From assembly GCA_013298565.1 (NCBI GenBank), contig JAAFIC010000003.1:23855-87854 (forward strand): a stretch of 64,000 nt of DNA, written 5' to 3'. Positions 18,652 to 27,943 of the stretch are shown piece after piece. Below the pieces are notes generated by a model. That model had not been told where the DNA came from, made no database searches, and worked only from the letters and a program-made list of their open reading frames with translations. Both the position numbers and the translations under genes were made by a program. This DNA is from Alphaproteobacteria bacterium (GTDB taxonomy: Bacteria > Pseudomonadota > Alphaproteobacteria > Elsterales > Elsteraceae). Numbering within the stretch: the first letter of the stretch is position 1; each line of letters begins with the position of its first letter.

Positions 18652-19982
18652 TGCCCCTAATGCGCCTCCCCTTAACCCGCAACCTTGCGCTCTACGGTGT
18701 TTTGGCCGCAAGCCTGATGGTCTCTGCCTGCGGTGCCAGCAAAAAACCACCCTTGCCGGGCGACCGGATTTCCGTGCTGAAATCGGTGGGCGTGCTGAAA
18801 GCCGATCCGGCGTTGGAAACGGTGACGGTCGAACTGCCGCGCCCGGAGCTTTATGCCGATTGGCCGCAAGCGGGCAGCTTTCCCGATCACGCCCGGCATC
18901 ATCTGGCCTTGGGCGATACGGTGGCGCTGGCGTGGCAAACCTCCATCGGGTCCGGCTCGCAACGTCGCCGTGCGTTGCAAACGCCGCCGATTGTTGCCGA
19001 TGGCCGGGTGTATGCGATTGATACCGAGGGCATGATAACCGCGCTTGCGATCAGCAATGGTCAGCAAATCTGGCGCGCGCCGACAATCCCCGACGATGAG
19101 GATGACACGACGGTGAGCGGGGCGATGGCCTTTGCCGAGGGGCGATTATACGTTGCCTCCGCCGCTGCCGAACTGGTTGTTCTCGATGCGGCGTCGGGCA
19201 AAGAGCTGTGGCGCAAGCCGTTGCCCGCCCCCGTGCGCGTCGCCCCAACGGTTGCCGGGGGGCGGGTGTTCGTCGTTGGTATCGACAATCAAATGGTCGC
19301 GCTTTCTGCCGACGATGGTCAACGCCTGTGGAGCCACAGCGGCATTAGCGAAACGGCGGGCTTGCTCGGCGGTGGCGCTGTGGCGGTATCGGGCGATTAT
19401 GTGATCGTGCCGTATAGCTCGGGCGAGCTTTTTGCGCTGCGCCTGGAAAATGGCCGTCTGCTGTGGGCCGATAATCTTTCCGGCGTGCGCCAGTCCAACG
19501 CCGTGGCGGGGCTTGCCAGCATTCGCGGCAATCCCGTGATCGACCGGGGCGTTGTCTATGCTGCCAGCCACGCCGGTCGGCTGGGCGCGATTGAGTTGCG
19601 CTCGGGCGAGCGGATTTGGGATAAGGAACTGTCGGTCGCCGAAGACGTGTGGGTGGCGGGAGACTATCTCTTTTTCGTCACCACCACGGGTGAAGTCGTT
19701 TGCCTGACCCGCACCGATGGCCGCGTTCGCTGGGTCCACGCCCTACCGCGCTTTGCCGATGAAAAAAACCAGGAATATCCCATCCGCTGGTCCGGCCCGG
19801 TGCTGGCGGGGGATCGTTTGCTGCTGGTGAATAACCTTGGCAAGATTGCGGCAGTTTCGCCCTATACTGGCGCATTCCTGGGTGATACCAGCCTGCCGGG
19901 TTCGGCGTCGCTGGCCCCGATTGTCGTCGGCAATAGCCTTTACGTTCTGACTGAGGATGGCCGCTTGGCGGCCTATCGCTAA
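18651..19982 (+). CDS. bamB: Outer-membrane assembly lipoprotein BamB (PQQ-like beta-propeller)
   Basis: A 443-residue lipoprotein. The signal peptide ends in the lipobox 'LMVSAC' with the cysteine near residue 25. It is followed by beta-propeller blades with repeated 'LDAASGKELW', 'LSADDGQRLW' and 'LRLENGRLLW' motifs. BamB is a scaffold of the BAM complex that inserts outer-membrane proteins. Its position between yfgM and der is the standard arrangement. The ATG at 18651 overlaps the stop of yfgM, and the stop overlaps der (TAATG). The in-frame GTG at 18648 is an unlikely start. Confidence 0.94.
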   Translation: MPLMRLPLTRNLALYGVLAASLMVSACGASKKPPLPGDRISVLKSVGVLKADPALETVTVELPRPELYADWPQAGSFPDHARHHLALGDTVALAWQTSIGSGSQRRRALQTPPIVADGRVYAIDTEGMITALAISNGQQIWRAPTIPDDEDDTTVSGAMAFAEGRLYVASAAAELVVLDAASGKELWRKPLPAPVRVAPTVAGGRVFVVGIDNQMVALSADDGQRLWSHSGISETAGLLGGGAVAVSGDYVIVPYSSGELFALRLENGRLLWADNLSGVRQSNAVAGLASIRGNPVIDRGVVYAASHAGRLGAIELRSGERIWDKELSVAEDVWVAGDYLFFVTTTGEVVCLTRTDGRVRWVHALPRFADEKNQEYPIRWSGPVLAGDRLLLVNNLGKIAAVSPYTGAFLGDTSLPGSASLAPIVVGNSLYVLTEDGRLAAYR

Positions 19983-21388
19983 TGATTGATTCTGTTGTTT
20001 CTCCTCGTTTACCTCCTGGTCTACCGCCGTTGTTGGCGATTGTGGGCCGCCCCAATGTGGGGAAATCGACCCTGTTCAACCGCCTTGTCGGCAAGAAGTT
20101 GGCGATTGTCGATGACACGCCGGGCGTTACCCGTGACCGCCGCGAGGCAGACGGCCATTTGGGCGATCTGATTTTCCGCGTGATGGACACGGCGGGGCTG
20201 GAAAACGCCACCGACGATTCGCTTCCCGCCCGGATGCGCCGCCAGACCGAACAAGCCCTAGTAGAAGCCGACGTGATCTTGTTCATCATCGACGGGCGCG
20301 TGGGGCTAACGGCGGACGATAAGCATTTCGCTAATCTGCTCCGCCGCACGAGCCAACCGCTGCTGCTGCTGGTGAATAAGGCGGAAGGCCAAGCCGGGCG
20401 CGGCGGGTATCTTGAAGCCTTCGAGTTGGGTATTGGCGAGCCAATCCCCATTTCCGCCGAGCATGGCGAAGGCATGGCCGATCTCTATCAAGCCCTGCGC
20501 CCGCTGGTGATCCCGGAAGGCTACGATGATCCGGTTGATGAAAACGCCGAGCCGGAAGAAGAAGCTGAGGCGCTGCTGCGCCCGATGCAAATTGCCATTT
20601 GTGGTCGCCCGAACGTCGGTAAATCGACCCTCATCAATCAGCTTTTGGGCGAAGATCGGCTGCTGACCGGCCCAGAGGCCGGCATTACGCGCGACAGTAT
20701 CTCGGTTTCCTTCACGCACCGCGACCGCGAGATGAAGCTGTTCGACACTGCCGGGATGCGCCGTCGCCCGAAATCGCACGAAAAGCTGGAAAAACTCTCG
20801 GTCGCCGACTCGCTGCGAAGCATTCAATATGCCGAAGTAGTGATTGTGGTGATTGATGGCTTGCTGGGAATTGATAAGCAGGATCTGGTCATCGCGTCGG
20901 ACGTGGTGGAAGAAGGCCGCGCTATTGTGTTGGCGGTGAATAAATGGGATGCGGTGGAGAATAAAGACGAGCGGATGAAGGAAATCCGCGACCGTCTGTC
21001 CATCTCTTTGCCGCAAGTTGTTGGTATTCCCGTCGTCGCCTGTTCGGGGTTGACCGGGCGGAACCTAACACTGCTGCTAGATCATACGCTGCAAGCCCAC
21101 AAGCGTTGGAACTTTCGCGTTAATACCTCCAAACTTAACCGTTGGCTAGAAGGCGCGCTGGACCAGCATCAACCGCCGCTGGTCTCGGGCCGCCGCATCA
21201 AAATCCGCTATGGCACGCAAACCAAAGCCCGTCCGCCAACGGTAACGCTGTTCTGCACGAAAGCCGAAGAACTGCCCGATAGCTACACGCGCTATCTGGT
21301 GAACAGCTTCCGCGAAACCTTCGATTTGCCGGGTGTTCCCATTCGCATTCAACTCCGCCAAACTAATAATCCTTACGCGAAGGATTAG
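19982..21388 (+). CDS. der: Ribosome-associated GTPase Der (EngA)
   Basis: A 468-residue protein with two tandem GTPase domains, each with a 'GRPNVGKST' G1 motif (about residues 21-30 and 205-215). The G3 and G4 motifs are 'DTAGLEN' and 'NKAEG' in the first domain and 'DTAGMRR' and 'NKWD' in the second. The C-terminal KH-like domain contains 'RIKIRYGTQTKARPPTVTLF'. Der acts in 50S ribosomal subunit assembly. It ends the yfgM-bamB-der operon, with TAATG coupling to bamB. Confidence 0.97.
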   Translation: MIDSVVSPRLPPGLPPLLAIVGRPNVGKSTLFNRLVGKKLAIVDDTPGVTRDRREADGHLGDLIFRVMDTAGLENATDDSLPARMRRQTEQALVEADVILFIIDGRVGLTADDKHFANLLRRTSQPLLLLVNKAEGQAGRGGYLEAFELGIGEPIPISAEHGEGMADLYQALRPLVIPEGYDDPVDENAEPEEEAEALLRPMQIAICGRPNVGKSTLINQLLGEDRLLTGPEAGITRDSISVSFTHRDREMKLFDTAGMRRRPKSHEKLEKLSVADSLRSIQYAEVVIVVIDGLLGIDKQDLVIASDVVEEGRAIVLAVNKWDAVENKDERMKEIRDRLSISLPQVVGIPVVACSGLTGRNLTLLLDHTLQAHKRWNFRVNTSKLNRWLEGALDQHQPPLVSGRRIKIRYGTQTKARPPTVTLFCTKAEELPDSYTRYLVNSFRETFDLPGVPIRIQLRQTNNPYAKD

Positions 21389-21428
21389 AGCATTTTCCGT
21401 TCGCATTGGCTCACGGCAAACGCTCTAA
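21385..21428. repeat. Inverted repeat with TTAGAGC ends (copy B)
   Basis: The arms TTAGAGCATTTTCCGT (21385-21400) and ACGGCAAACGCTCTAA (21413-21428) match at 14 of 16 positions around a 12-base loop. The element begins within the last codons of der, so it forms right after the gene. Confidence 0.7.
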
Positions 21429-21488
21429 TTGGTTGTTTTCTTAAGCAAATACGTCGTCGCGGGTGCTTCCACCCGCTCGGGATTTGCC

Positions 21489-21528
21489 CTAGAGCGTCTT
21501 GCGTAAAGGTTGACGCAAGACGCTCTAG
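21489..21528. repeat. Perfect 16-bp inverted repeat (copy C)
   Basis: CTAGAGCGTCTTGCGT (21489-21504) is the exact reverse complement of 21513-21528, with an 8-base loop. The outer bases are the same as in copies A, B and D. A short TTTTATCTT tract follows, so it might also terminate transcription from der. Confidence 0.8.
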
Positions 21529-21622
21529 TTTTATCTTAGCCCTCGCCGCCCGGTGCGTTTGACGCGCCAAGCGCATCGCCGGGCGCATCTGCGCCCTTGG
21601 CCGCCGCCGCAATGGCGGCTTA

Positions 21623-21656
21623 TAGAGCCGCGCCAGAGTTAAGGCGCGCGGCTCTA
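21623..21656. repeat. 11-bp inverted repeat with TAGAGC ends (copy D)
   Basis: TAGAGCCGCGC (21623-21633) pairs perfectly with GCGCGGCTCTA (21646-21656). It is the third hairpin in the 320-base intergenic region after der. The rest of that region (21429-21488 and 21529-21622) holds no gene I can support. Confidence 0.7.
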
Positions 21657-21660
21657 AAAT

Positions 21661-21690
21661 AAAAGGCCGGGATAAACACCCGGCCTTTTA
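21661..21690. terminator. Bidirectional rho-independent terminator between der and the chemoreceptor gene
   Basis: AAAAGGCCGGG (21661-21671), loop ATAAACA and CCCGGCCTTTT (21679-21689) form a perfect 11-bp stem flanked by A and T runs, so it can work for both convergent genes. Confidence 0.9.
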
Positions 21691-21707
21691 CTTCATCGCT
21701 GCGGCGC

Positions 21708-23903
21708 TTACACCGAATTTTGCGCCTGAGTCGCATAATCCGTCAGCGCGCCGTTTAAGCTACTGGCTTCCCCCGACAAGCTGCGAGCGGAGTTGGTGAG
21801 CGTGTCGGCAATAGCGCCGGTCGATTTCGCTTCGCTTAGTACCTGCTGAATGAGGCTGCTGGCGGCTTGCGCCTGAGTGGCGATCTGATCCACTCGGTTC
21901 GCGACTTCGCTAGAGGTGGCGTTATGCTCCTCGACGGCGCTGGCGATGGAGGTTTGCAGCATGTTCACTTCCATCACAGCGGAACGGACGGACTCGAAAC
22001 CACGCACGGTAGCGTTTAGATTGTCGCGAATAGTATGGACCGTCTCGGCAATGCGGCTGGTGGCATTCGTGGTACTTTCCGCCAGCTTCTTTACTTCTTG
22101 CGCGACCACGGCAAAACCGCGCCCGGATTCGCCCGCCCGCGCGGCTTCGATCGTTGCATTCAGCGCCAGTAGTTTGGTTTGATCGGCAAGGCTGGTAATG
22201 AACTGCACGATGCCATCGACTTCGGCGGCGCTATTCGCCAAGGTTTTTACAGTGTCGCCTGTTTCGCCGAGAAAACGGGTCGCTGAATCGGCGCCGCGTT
22301 GGGCATCGGAGGCGCGTTCGCTAATTTCGCGAATGGCTGTCGTTAACTGCTCGGTCGCTTCGGAAACCTGCAAGGCGCTTTGGCTACTTTGGGCCATCAG
22401 GCCACCCATGTCACCCGCCAGGGTAATCGTATGGCGCGAGCGTTCGATCAGCGATTCGGCGACGTGATCGAGGGATTGAGCCTGCCGGGCAACACTGCCA
22501 GCGACCGTTTGCACGCCCTGCATCATCATTTCCGCTTGGCGGGTTGCAATTATCTGGGCGGTCACATCAACCCACGTGAGAGCAATGCCGACGATCTCGC
22601 CGACGCCGTTGCGAACAGGCTCTAGGCTTGCGGTGATATCGGTTTCGCCGATATGCGCCCGAAGCCCGCGCATTGCCTCACCTTGGCCCGCGAGACAATG
22701 GAAAAGCTGGGCTTCACCGAGACCAAGCAAATCGCGGCTATCTGTTGCAAGCGCATGTTTTTCGCAGAACGTCCGGGCGGCGGGATTAAGGAAGGCAACC
22801 GCGCTATCTTTTCCTAAGAGCGCTGTGGGCGTTGGGCTGCTGTCCACCATTTGCTTTAACTGTAGAACGGTTTCGACACTGCTCCGTAAATGCGTAAGCG
22901 CGCGGGCCATGACCGCCATTTCATCGGGGCCGGTTCGTGGAATTTCCTGGTTAGTGTTGCCCGAGGCCACCGCCTCCATCACGCGGGCAAAGGCTCCAAG
23001 GGGCCGAAACACGGCCATTCGCAAAACCAGATAGCCGCCAATAACCACGATAGCGGCGAGAATGAGCAACGCCGTTTGGCCTTCGGTTTGAACCTCAGTC
23101 ACCTGTTCTGAGAAAGTGTCGATGCCGCGCGTAAAGGCAATGTTAGCCCAAGGGCGATCATTTGTACCCAGAAGCATGGCGCGCGCGGTTGCAACGGTGG
23201 TGACTGTATCGGGCAGCCCCTCGCTTTTATAAACACTCTGGCTTTTACCATCGAACACTTCGATCGTGCCGTTCAGCGATGGGCCGATACCATCTAGCAG
23301 ATGCACGGGATCGGTCACTATTTCCATTATCCCCAACACACGGAACCCCCCCACCGGCACGAAAATACTGTGCAGTGGGCGTCCGGTCGAAGATTGCCAC
23401 AGATGGGTAAGCTCTTGCCGCTGTGCGCCCTTATCGCGCGCCTTAAGAGTATTCAGAAACGTAGCATCTTCTGTGCCAGTTGCTTTCTCACCCTTCGATG
23501 CGCGGGCTATAAACACCATATCGGGGGTAAAGATATTAACAGATACTAACTGTATTTCTTGCTGAACTACGGGCGTTAACGTGTAAAATGTATCGGCCAT
23601 AAACCCGAGCTTAATGACGTCCTTATCTTCAGCGGCTTGACCTAGCCCAGTTGCGCGGCTCCATTCATTTGCAATCGGCGACATGCGTTCGCTATAAACC
23701 CGCGTTAAGCGGTCCCGCACGAAAAAAGTCAGAATCTCCCCCGTCGAACTGTTCAGCGTGTCCGTGGCAAACTGGGTGTAGCGGGAGGTCATACGGCTTT
23801 GCTGAACCCCGACCGCAACGGCAACAATAACGAACAGCGCCAGCAAGACGCGGCGCAAGGTGAGGCGAGGGAACCGCAGTTTAGGCATCCGATGTTCGGC
23901 CAT
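21708..23903 (-). CDS. Methyl-accepting chemotaxis protein with periplasmic sensor, HAMP and PAS domains
   Basis: A 731-residue chemoreceptor. There is a membrane helix at about residues 18-37, a periplasmic sensor of about 240 residues, and a second membrane helix near 285-305 ([20 protein letters not shown]). A HAMP domain, a PAS domain ('[20 protein letters not shown]') and the MCP signalling hairpin follow; the hairpin tip region reads '[20 protein letters not shown]'. There is no C-terminal CheR-docking pentapeptide. The ligand is unknown. GAGGAAGG lies 9 bases before the ATG. It ends next to the bidirectional terminator shared with der. Confidence 0.93.
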   Translation of the reverse strand: MAEHRMPKLRFPRLTLRRVLLALFVIVAVAVGVQQSRMTSRYTQFATDTLNSSTGEILTFFVRDRLTRVYSERMSPIANEWSRATGLGQAAEDKDVIKLGFMADTFYTLTPVVQQEIQLVSVNIFTPDMVFIARASKGEKATGTEDATFLNTLKARDKGAQRQELTHLWQSSTGRPLHSIFVPVGGFRVLGIMEIVTDPVHLLDGIGPSLNGTIEVFDGKSQSVYKSEGLPDTVTTVATARAMLLGTNDRPWANIAFTRGIDTFSEQVTEVQTEGQTALLILAAIVVIGGYLVLRMAVFRPLGAFARVMEAVASGNTNQEIPRTGPDEMAVMARALTHLRSSVETVLQLKQMVDSSPTPTALLGKDSAVAFLNPAARTFCEKHALATDSRDLLGLGEAQLFHCLAGQGEAMRGLRAHIGETDITASLEPVRNGVGEIVGIALTWVDVTAQIIATRQAEMMMQGVQTVAGSVARQAQSLDHVAESLIERSRHTITLAGDMGGLMAQSSQSALQVSEATEQLTTAIREISERASDAQRGADSATRFLGETGDTVKTLANSAAEVDGIVQFITSLADQTKLLALNATIEAARAGESGRGFAVVAQEVKKLAESTTNATSRIAETVHTIRDNLNATVRGFESVRSAVMEVNMLQTSIASAVEEHNATSSEVANRVDQIATQAQAASSLIQQVLSEAKSTGAIADTLTNSARSLSGEASSLNGALTDYATQAQNSV

Positions 23904-24026
23904 TGCGGCACCTTCCTCATGACTACGAATATATGACGATCAAATAGGCATCGTATACTCGAGATTACGACGGCAACTTAGAGGGCACTGCTGAGGTAAC
24001 CCCCGAGAAATTATTCCGATAGTCTT

Positions 24027-24180
24027 AAAAAATAGAAACGCGCCATTACCGAAGGGCGGCATCAGTCTTTGAGTAACTGACGCCTGCCTGGGCGGGCAAA
24101 CCCTAAGGCAATGGCGCGGGCGGAGAGGGTTGGGCACCCAATTCCTGAGCGATGCGGGGGAGGGCGGCATCGCCTGAAAC
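24027..24180 (-). ncRNA. Candidate structured RNA (sRNA or leader) upstream of the chemoreceptor gene
   Basis: The 412-base stretch 23904-24315 has no believable gene, but its middle is rich in stems. CGCGCCATT (24039-24047) pairs perfectly with AATGGCGCG (24110-24118) and encloses GGCG/TCAGT paired with ACTGA/CGCC (about 24055-24083) plus a short TGCC/GGCA stem. GCGATGC (24149-24155) pairs with GCATCGC (24167-24173). Read on the minus strand, the closing stem is followed at once by GUUUCUAUUUUUU (24027-24039), like an sRNA 3' end. I cannot match it to a known riboswitch or to 6S or SRP RNA. It could be an sRNA or a leader for the receptor gene. Confidence 0.3.
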
Positions 24181-24315
24181 ACTTCTTACATAAATTAGAA
24201 ACTTTTGAGAAATATCATGCGATGATGCAGCTATAACCCGGCGTTATTGTGCGGCGCAGCAGAAGATTTCAGCAAAAATTACTAAGATAGGCATAATTTT
24301 TGGAATTTATGGCCG

Positions 24316-25293
24316 TTACCGGATGAGAATTTCCGAGACTTCCCGAACTTGCGTGCGTGCGCGCAATAGGTAAAATCCCTGCGTTGCCAAATGGTTGGCA
24401 ACAAATAGGCCATCGGTTGAACCGTTCATTACGATGAGGGGATTGAGCAAGGAGGCTTCGTGCAAGCTTTCCAGCATCTGCGTCCAGGCATTAAACGCTT
24501 CCCGGTCGCGCAGGAGTTGTTGATAGTCAATTCCCAACTCACGCAGGATCAAGTAATAGGCGTAGAGACGTCCTTTGACGCCGTAGAAAATATTATCTGC
24601 GCGGCGATCAATAAATATATCGCGCCCTTCAAGGATTTGTCGATCCAGAATAGCGGAAGCAGACCCAAGATCGGAGGTAATTCTCTCTAGTAGCGCGATG
24701 AGATTGTCGCCACGCCGCTCAAACAGGGCCTGACCTTGGCTCAAGCGCTGATTATATTGGCGCAGAGCTTTTGCTGCGGAGCGATATTTAGCATCTGACG
24801 AGGTGGTGGGTGCCCAGGATGTTGCGAAATCGAACATCCAGATATCGGGAGAAGATTTCAGCAGATCAACGGCTTTCGATAAGTCGGGATCGGCTTGGGA
24901 GGAACCCCGGTTGCGGCCAATCTGGTCCATCATCTCGGTCGAGAAGCGCCCAAGCGCTTCAATCATGCCTGTTTGGAACTCCGGCATATTATCCAGCCAC
25001 CAACCGGGCAGAAAAAACGGATCATTCGCGGCCCAGTGGTGGGTAATGGTTTCCCGCTCGATCAGTGTGGCCGCCATCGCCACGGCACGGCTGCCGCCTG
25101 CGGGAAACTCTGTCGGCGTAAGCGTAGTATCGTCATCAACCACATGAACCCAAACCATACCGACGGGGATGTAAAGTGCGACGAGCACGACGAGGCCCAG
25201 GGCCATTCGCCCGATCAGGCCGAAGTTGACCGGAAGCCGTTTCGGCCATAGGCGCGATAGAAAAGACCGTTTTTCAAATTCAAAATCAGCCAC
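24316..25293 (-). CDS. DUF2333 family membrane-anchored protein
   Basis: A 325-residue protein with a single N-terminal membrane helix at about residues 29-50 (RMALGLVVLVALYIPVGMVW) and a large, probably periplasmic, helical domain. Motifs include 'WWLDNMPEFQTGMIEALGRF' and 'RADNIFYGVKGRLYAYYLIL', which match the uncharacterised DUF2333 family of proteobacteria. The start is GTG with GGGAG 9 bases upstream. No function is known. The neighbours give no clear hint; a chemoreceptor gene lies downstream on the same strand after the candidate RNA. Confidence 0.82.
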   Translation of the reverse strand: MADFEFEKRSFLSRLWPKRLPVNFGLIGRMALGLVVLVALYIPVGMVWVHVVDDDTTLTPTEFPAGGSRAVAMAATLIERETITHHWAANDPFFLPGWWLDNMPEFQTGMIEALGRFSTEMMDQIGRNRGSSQADPDLSKAVDLLKSSPDIWMFDFATSWAPTTSSDAKYRSAAKALRQYNQRLSQGQALFERRGDNLIALLERITSDLGSASAILDRQILEGRDIFIDRRADNIFYGVKGRLYAYYLILRELGIDYQQLLRDREAFNAWTQMLESLHEASLLNPLIVMNGSTDGLFVANHLATQGFYLLRARTQVREVSEILIR

Positions 25294-25497
25294 GCTCTAT
25301 TCTCCCTTACCGAACCCCAATGCCCTACAAACCCCAGTGTTCCAGGAACCGCAACAGGATACCCTTCAAATCTATGCCGAGCACGCCTCTTATTTAAGGG
25401 TATCGTGCTAAAAAAAGCACCATCATCAAGTTTATCAGGCTTGCGGCGTTCAGAGGAGTGTTTACCCTTTGAAGCCGTTGCAGGATTTTTCCAGAAC

Positions 25498-25515
25498 TTG
25501 TCAGGTAAATGTAAC
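25498..25515 (+). promoter_or_regulatory. Possible Pho box upstream of phoX
   Basis: TTGTCAG-GTAA-ATGTAAC resembles the PhoB consensus of two CTGTCAT-like 7-mers 4 bases apart; the second half is weak. It lies about 108 bases before the phoX start. The rest of the 329-base gap 25294-25622 holds no gene I can support, only a small hairpin GTGCT/AGCAC near 25405-25420. Confidence 0.3.
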
Positions 25516-25622
25516 CAATCCGTCATATTCTCGGGGCAAGGTGCATCCGTCCTGCCCATCTATTCTGAGGGGCGGTTGGCGTATTCGATACGCACCATAT
25601 AACCTTGCCGAGCGAGTGACCC

Positions 25623-27863
25623 ATGACCGACGCTAGCACCCAGCCTGCCGTGACTTCTGCTGAGATGAGCGATCCCAGCGACGAAATCACCAACCTTTCC
25701 AATAACCCAACCTTCGCATCGGTCGTGGATGCCACGCTCAGCCGCCGTTCGGTGCTGATGGGGTCCGCCGCGACGGCGCTGTTCAGCTCGTTGGGCGGCA
25801 TGTCCACGCTCGCCCTTTCCGGCAATGCCGAAGCTGCGACGACAGCTAGGAAGCTGCTGAGCTTCAAGCCGGTTGCCAAAAGCCTTGTGGATGCTGTGAT
25901 TGTGCCGGAAGGCTATGAGGCGCAGGTCATTTACGCACTCGGCGATCCGCTGACGGCCTCTACCCCAGAGTTTAAGAACGACGGTACCGATACCGATTTC
26001 GATAATCGCGCTGGCGATCATCACGATGGTATGGAATATTTTGGCTTGACGACGGACGGTAAGCCTTCGACCAAATCGGCGACGCGCGCCGTGCTGGGTA
26101 TCAACCACGAAGCCACCACCGATGAAAAGCTTTCATCCTTCTTCATTCACGCCAATGGCGGGGCTGCCAGCTTGCCGCGCCCTGCCGCCGAAGTCGATAA
26201 AGAGCTGGCAATCCACGGCGTTTCGATGGTCGAAGTTCGTAAAACGGCCTCGGGTAAGTGGGAATATGTCAAAAATTCAGCCTTCAACCGCCGCTTCACC
26301 ACGCTAACCGAGATAGATATTGCCGGCCCGGCGCGCGGTAATGCGCTGCTGAAGACTAAATATTCGCCCGATGGCAGCAAGACACGCGGCACTCTCAACA
26401 ACTGTGGTGCCGGTCGCACTCCTTGGGGCACGTATGTTACCGGGGAAGAAAATTTTAACGGCTATTTCACGCGCCCGAAGGGCGATGATGAAGCGCGCAG
26501 CAATGATAAGCACGTAACCGCGCTGAAGCGTTATGGGCGTGCCGAAGGGGTTGCCTCCCGTCATGGTTGGGACTCGGCTGGCTCGGCAGATAAATACGCG
26601 CGCTGGATCAATGCCAAAACGGGCACGTCTGCCGATGGCAGCGATGATTACCGTAATGAGATGAACGCCCAGGGCTTCGTAGTCGAAATGGACCCGTACG
26701 ATGGCAAGAAACTAGCCAAGAAGCGCACGGCCCTTGGCCGGTATGCCCATGAAAGCGCGGCTTTCAGCGCCCCTGTCGTTGGCCAACCGCTCGCCGTGTA
26801 TATGGGCGACGATGCGCGCAACGAATACATCTACAAATTTGTGACCGAGGCAACCTGGTCGAGTGCCGATGCGACCAACCCGGATCGTTTGGCTGTGGGC
26901 GACAAGTTTCTGGATAGAGGCACGCTGTATGTCGCCAAGTTCACTTCCGATGGTTCGGGCGAGTGGCTGGAATTGTCGCTGAACAATTCGGCGATCAAGG
27001 CTTATGACAAGTATGCGTTCGCCGATCTGGCCGATGTCGTTGTCAACGCCCGTATCGCGGGCGATGCTGTTGGCGCAACCAAGATGGATCGCCCGGAATG
27101 GTGCACGGTCAACCCGGCTAATGGTGAGGTCTATTTCACGCTCACCAACAATTCTAACCGAATTGTCGAGCCGAAAAATGCGCCGCAGTTGGAGCCGGAT
27201 GCGGCTAATCCGCGTTCGTACACCGATGTTAAGGGCACTTCGCGCCTCCAGACGGGTAATCCGAATGGCCATATCATCCGCCTGCGCGAAGCTGGTGGTG
27301 CGGGTGCCAAAGCCTTCTCGTGGGATATCTACCTGTTTGGGGCCGAAGCCTCGGCGGATCCTGCGACGGTCAACCTCTCCAAGCTGAACGCCAATCAAGA
27401 TCTCTCCAGCCCCGATGGTCTGGCCTTCAGCCACGCCACGGGCATCTGCTGGATCCAGACCGATGATAGCGCTTACACCGACGTGACCAACTGCATGATG
27501 TTGGCCGCTCTGCCGGGTAAGGTTGGCGATGGTCAGAAGGTCAACCTTAGCTACACGAAAGCCGATGGCGCGAAGGTGAGCATTACCACGCCAGTGGGTA
27601 AAGCCCCGACCGAAGGTGAGTTGAAGCGCTTCCTAGTCGGCCCAAAGGGTTGCGAGTTGACCGGGATCACTGAAACGCCGGACGGTAAAGCCCTGTTCGT
27701 CAACATTCAGCATCCGGGTGAAAACACGAAGATGGCCGATGTGACGGACCCGACGAAGTACGAAAGCCAATGGCCGGCGAATGCGGGCTATGGTGCCGGT
27801 AAGCGTCCGCGCTCGGCTACTATCGTCATCACGAAGAAAGATGGCGGCGTTATCGGCGCCTAA
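25623..27863 (+). CDS. phoX: PhoX-family phosphatase (DUF839), Tat-exported
   Basis: A 746-residue protein. After an unusually long 40-residue leader comes the twin-arginine signal 'LSRRSVLMGSAATALFSSLG'. The mature part carries PhoX-family motifs: 'GINHEATTDE', 'NNCGAGRTPWGTYVTGEENF', 'MGDDARNEYIYKFVTEA', 'DRPEWCTVNPANGEVYFTLT' and 'FVNIQHPGE'. PhoX enzymes are calcium- and iron-dependent alkaline phosphatases that release phosphate from esters in the periplasm. A Pho-box-like sequence upstream fits regulation by phosphate. A strong terminator follows the gene. Confidence 0.9.
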   Translation: MTDASTQPAVTSAEMSDPSDEITNLSNNPTFASVVDATLSRRSVLMGSAATALFSSLGGMSTLALSGNAEAATTARKLLSFKPVAKSLVDAVIVPEGYEAQVIYALGDPLTASTPEFKNDGTDTDFDNRAGDHHDGMEYFGLTTDGKPSTKSATRAVLGINHEATTDEKLSSFFIHANGGAASLPRPAAEVDKELAIHGVSMVEVRKTASGKWEYVKNSAFNRRFTTLTEIDIAGPARGNALLKTKYSPDGSKTRGTLNNCGAGRTPWGTYVTGEENFNGYFTRPKGDDEARSNDKHVTALKRYGRAEGVASRHGWDSAGSADKYARWINAKTGTSADGSDDYRNEMNAQGFVVEMDPYDGKKLAKKRTALGRYAHESAAFSAPVVGQPLAVYMGDDARNEYIYKFVTEATWSSADATNPDRLAVGDKFLDRGTLYVAKFTSDGSGEWLELSLNNSAIKAYDKYAFADLADVVVNARIAGDAVGATKMDRPEWCTVNPANGEVYFTLTNNSNRIVEPKNAPQLEPDAANPRSYTDVKGTSRLQTGNPNGHIIRLREAGGAGAKAFSWDIYLFGAEASADPATVNLSKLNANQDLSSPDGLAFSHATGICWIQTDDSAYTDVTNCMMLAALPGKVGDGQKVNLSYTKADGAKVSITTPVGKAPTEGELKRFLVGPKGCELTGITETPDGKALFVNIQHPGENTKMADVTDPTKYESQWPANAGYGAGKRPRSATIVITKKDGGVIGA

Positions 27864-27884
27864 CACTCCTAAAGACTAAAAAAT

Positions 27885-27920
27885 GCCGCGCTGGTCTTAC
27901 GATCAGCGCGGCTATTTTTT
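27885..27920 (+). terminator. Rho-independent terminator after phoX
   Basis: GCCGCGCTGGTC (27885-27896) pairs with GATCAGCGCGGC (27901-27912), with one G-U type mismatch and a 4-base loop, followed by TATTTTTT. Confidence 0.92.
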
Positions 27921-27943
27921 AGGCAAAGGGATGCGTGGGAGAG

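Noticed and set aside
24030..24120. ZTP or c-di-GMP riboswitch on either strand
   Set aside because: The plus strand has a CCTGGGC-like stretch similar to ZTP motifs, but other conserved parts are missing and no fitting gene lies downstream; no c-di-GMP-I core is present.
23940..24182. 80-codon minus-strand frame upstream of the chemoreceptor
   Set aside because: It lies inside the stem-rich region, has proline/serine-rich random composition, and no ribosome-binding site.
25215..25559. 114-codon minus-strand frame upstream of and overlapping DUF2333
   Set aside because: It overlaps the N-terminal coding part of DUF2333 in another frame and shows no domain.
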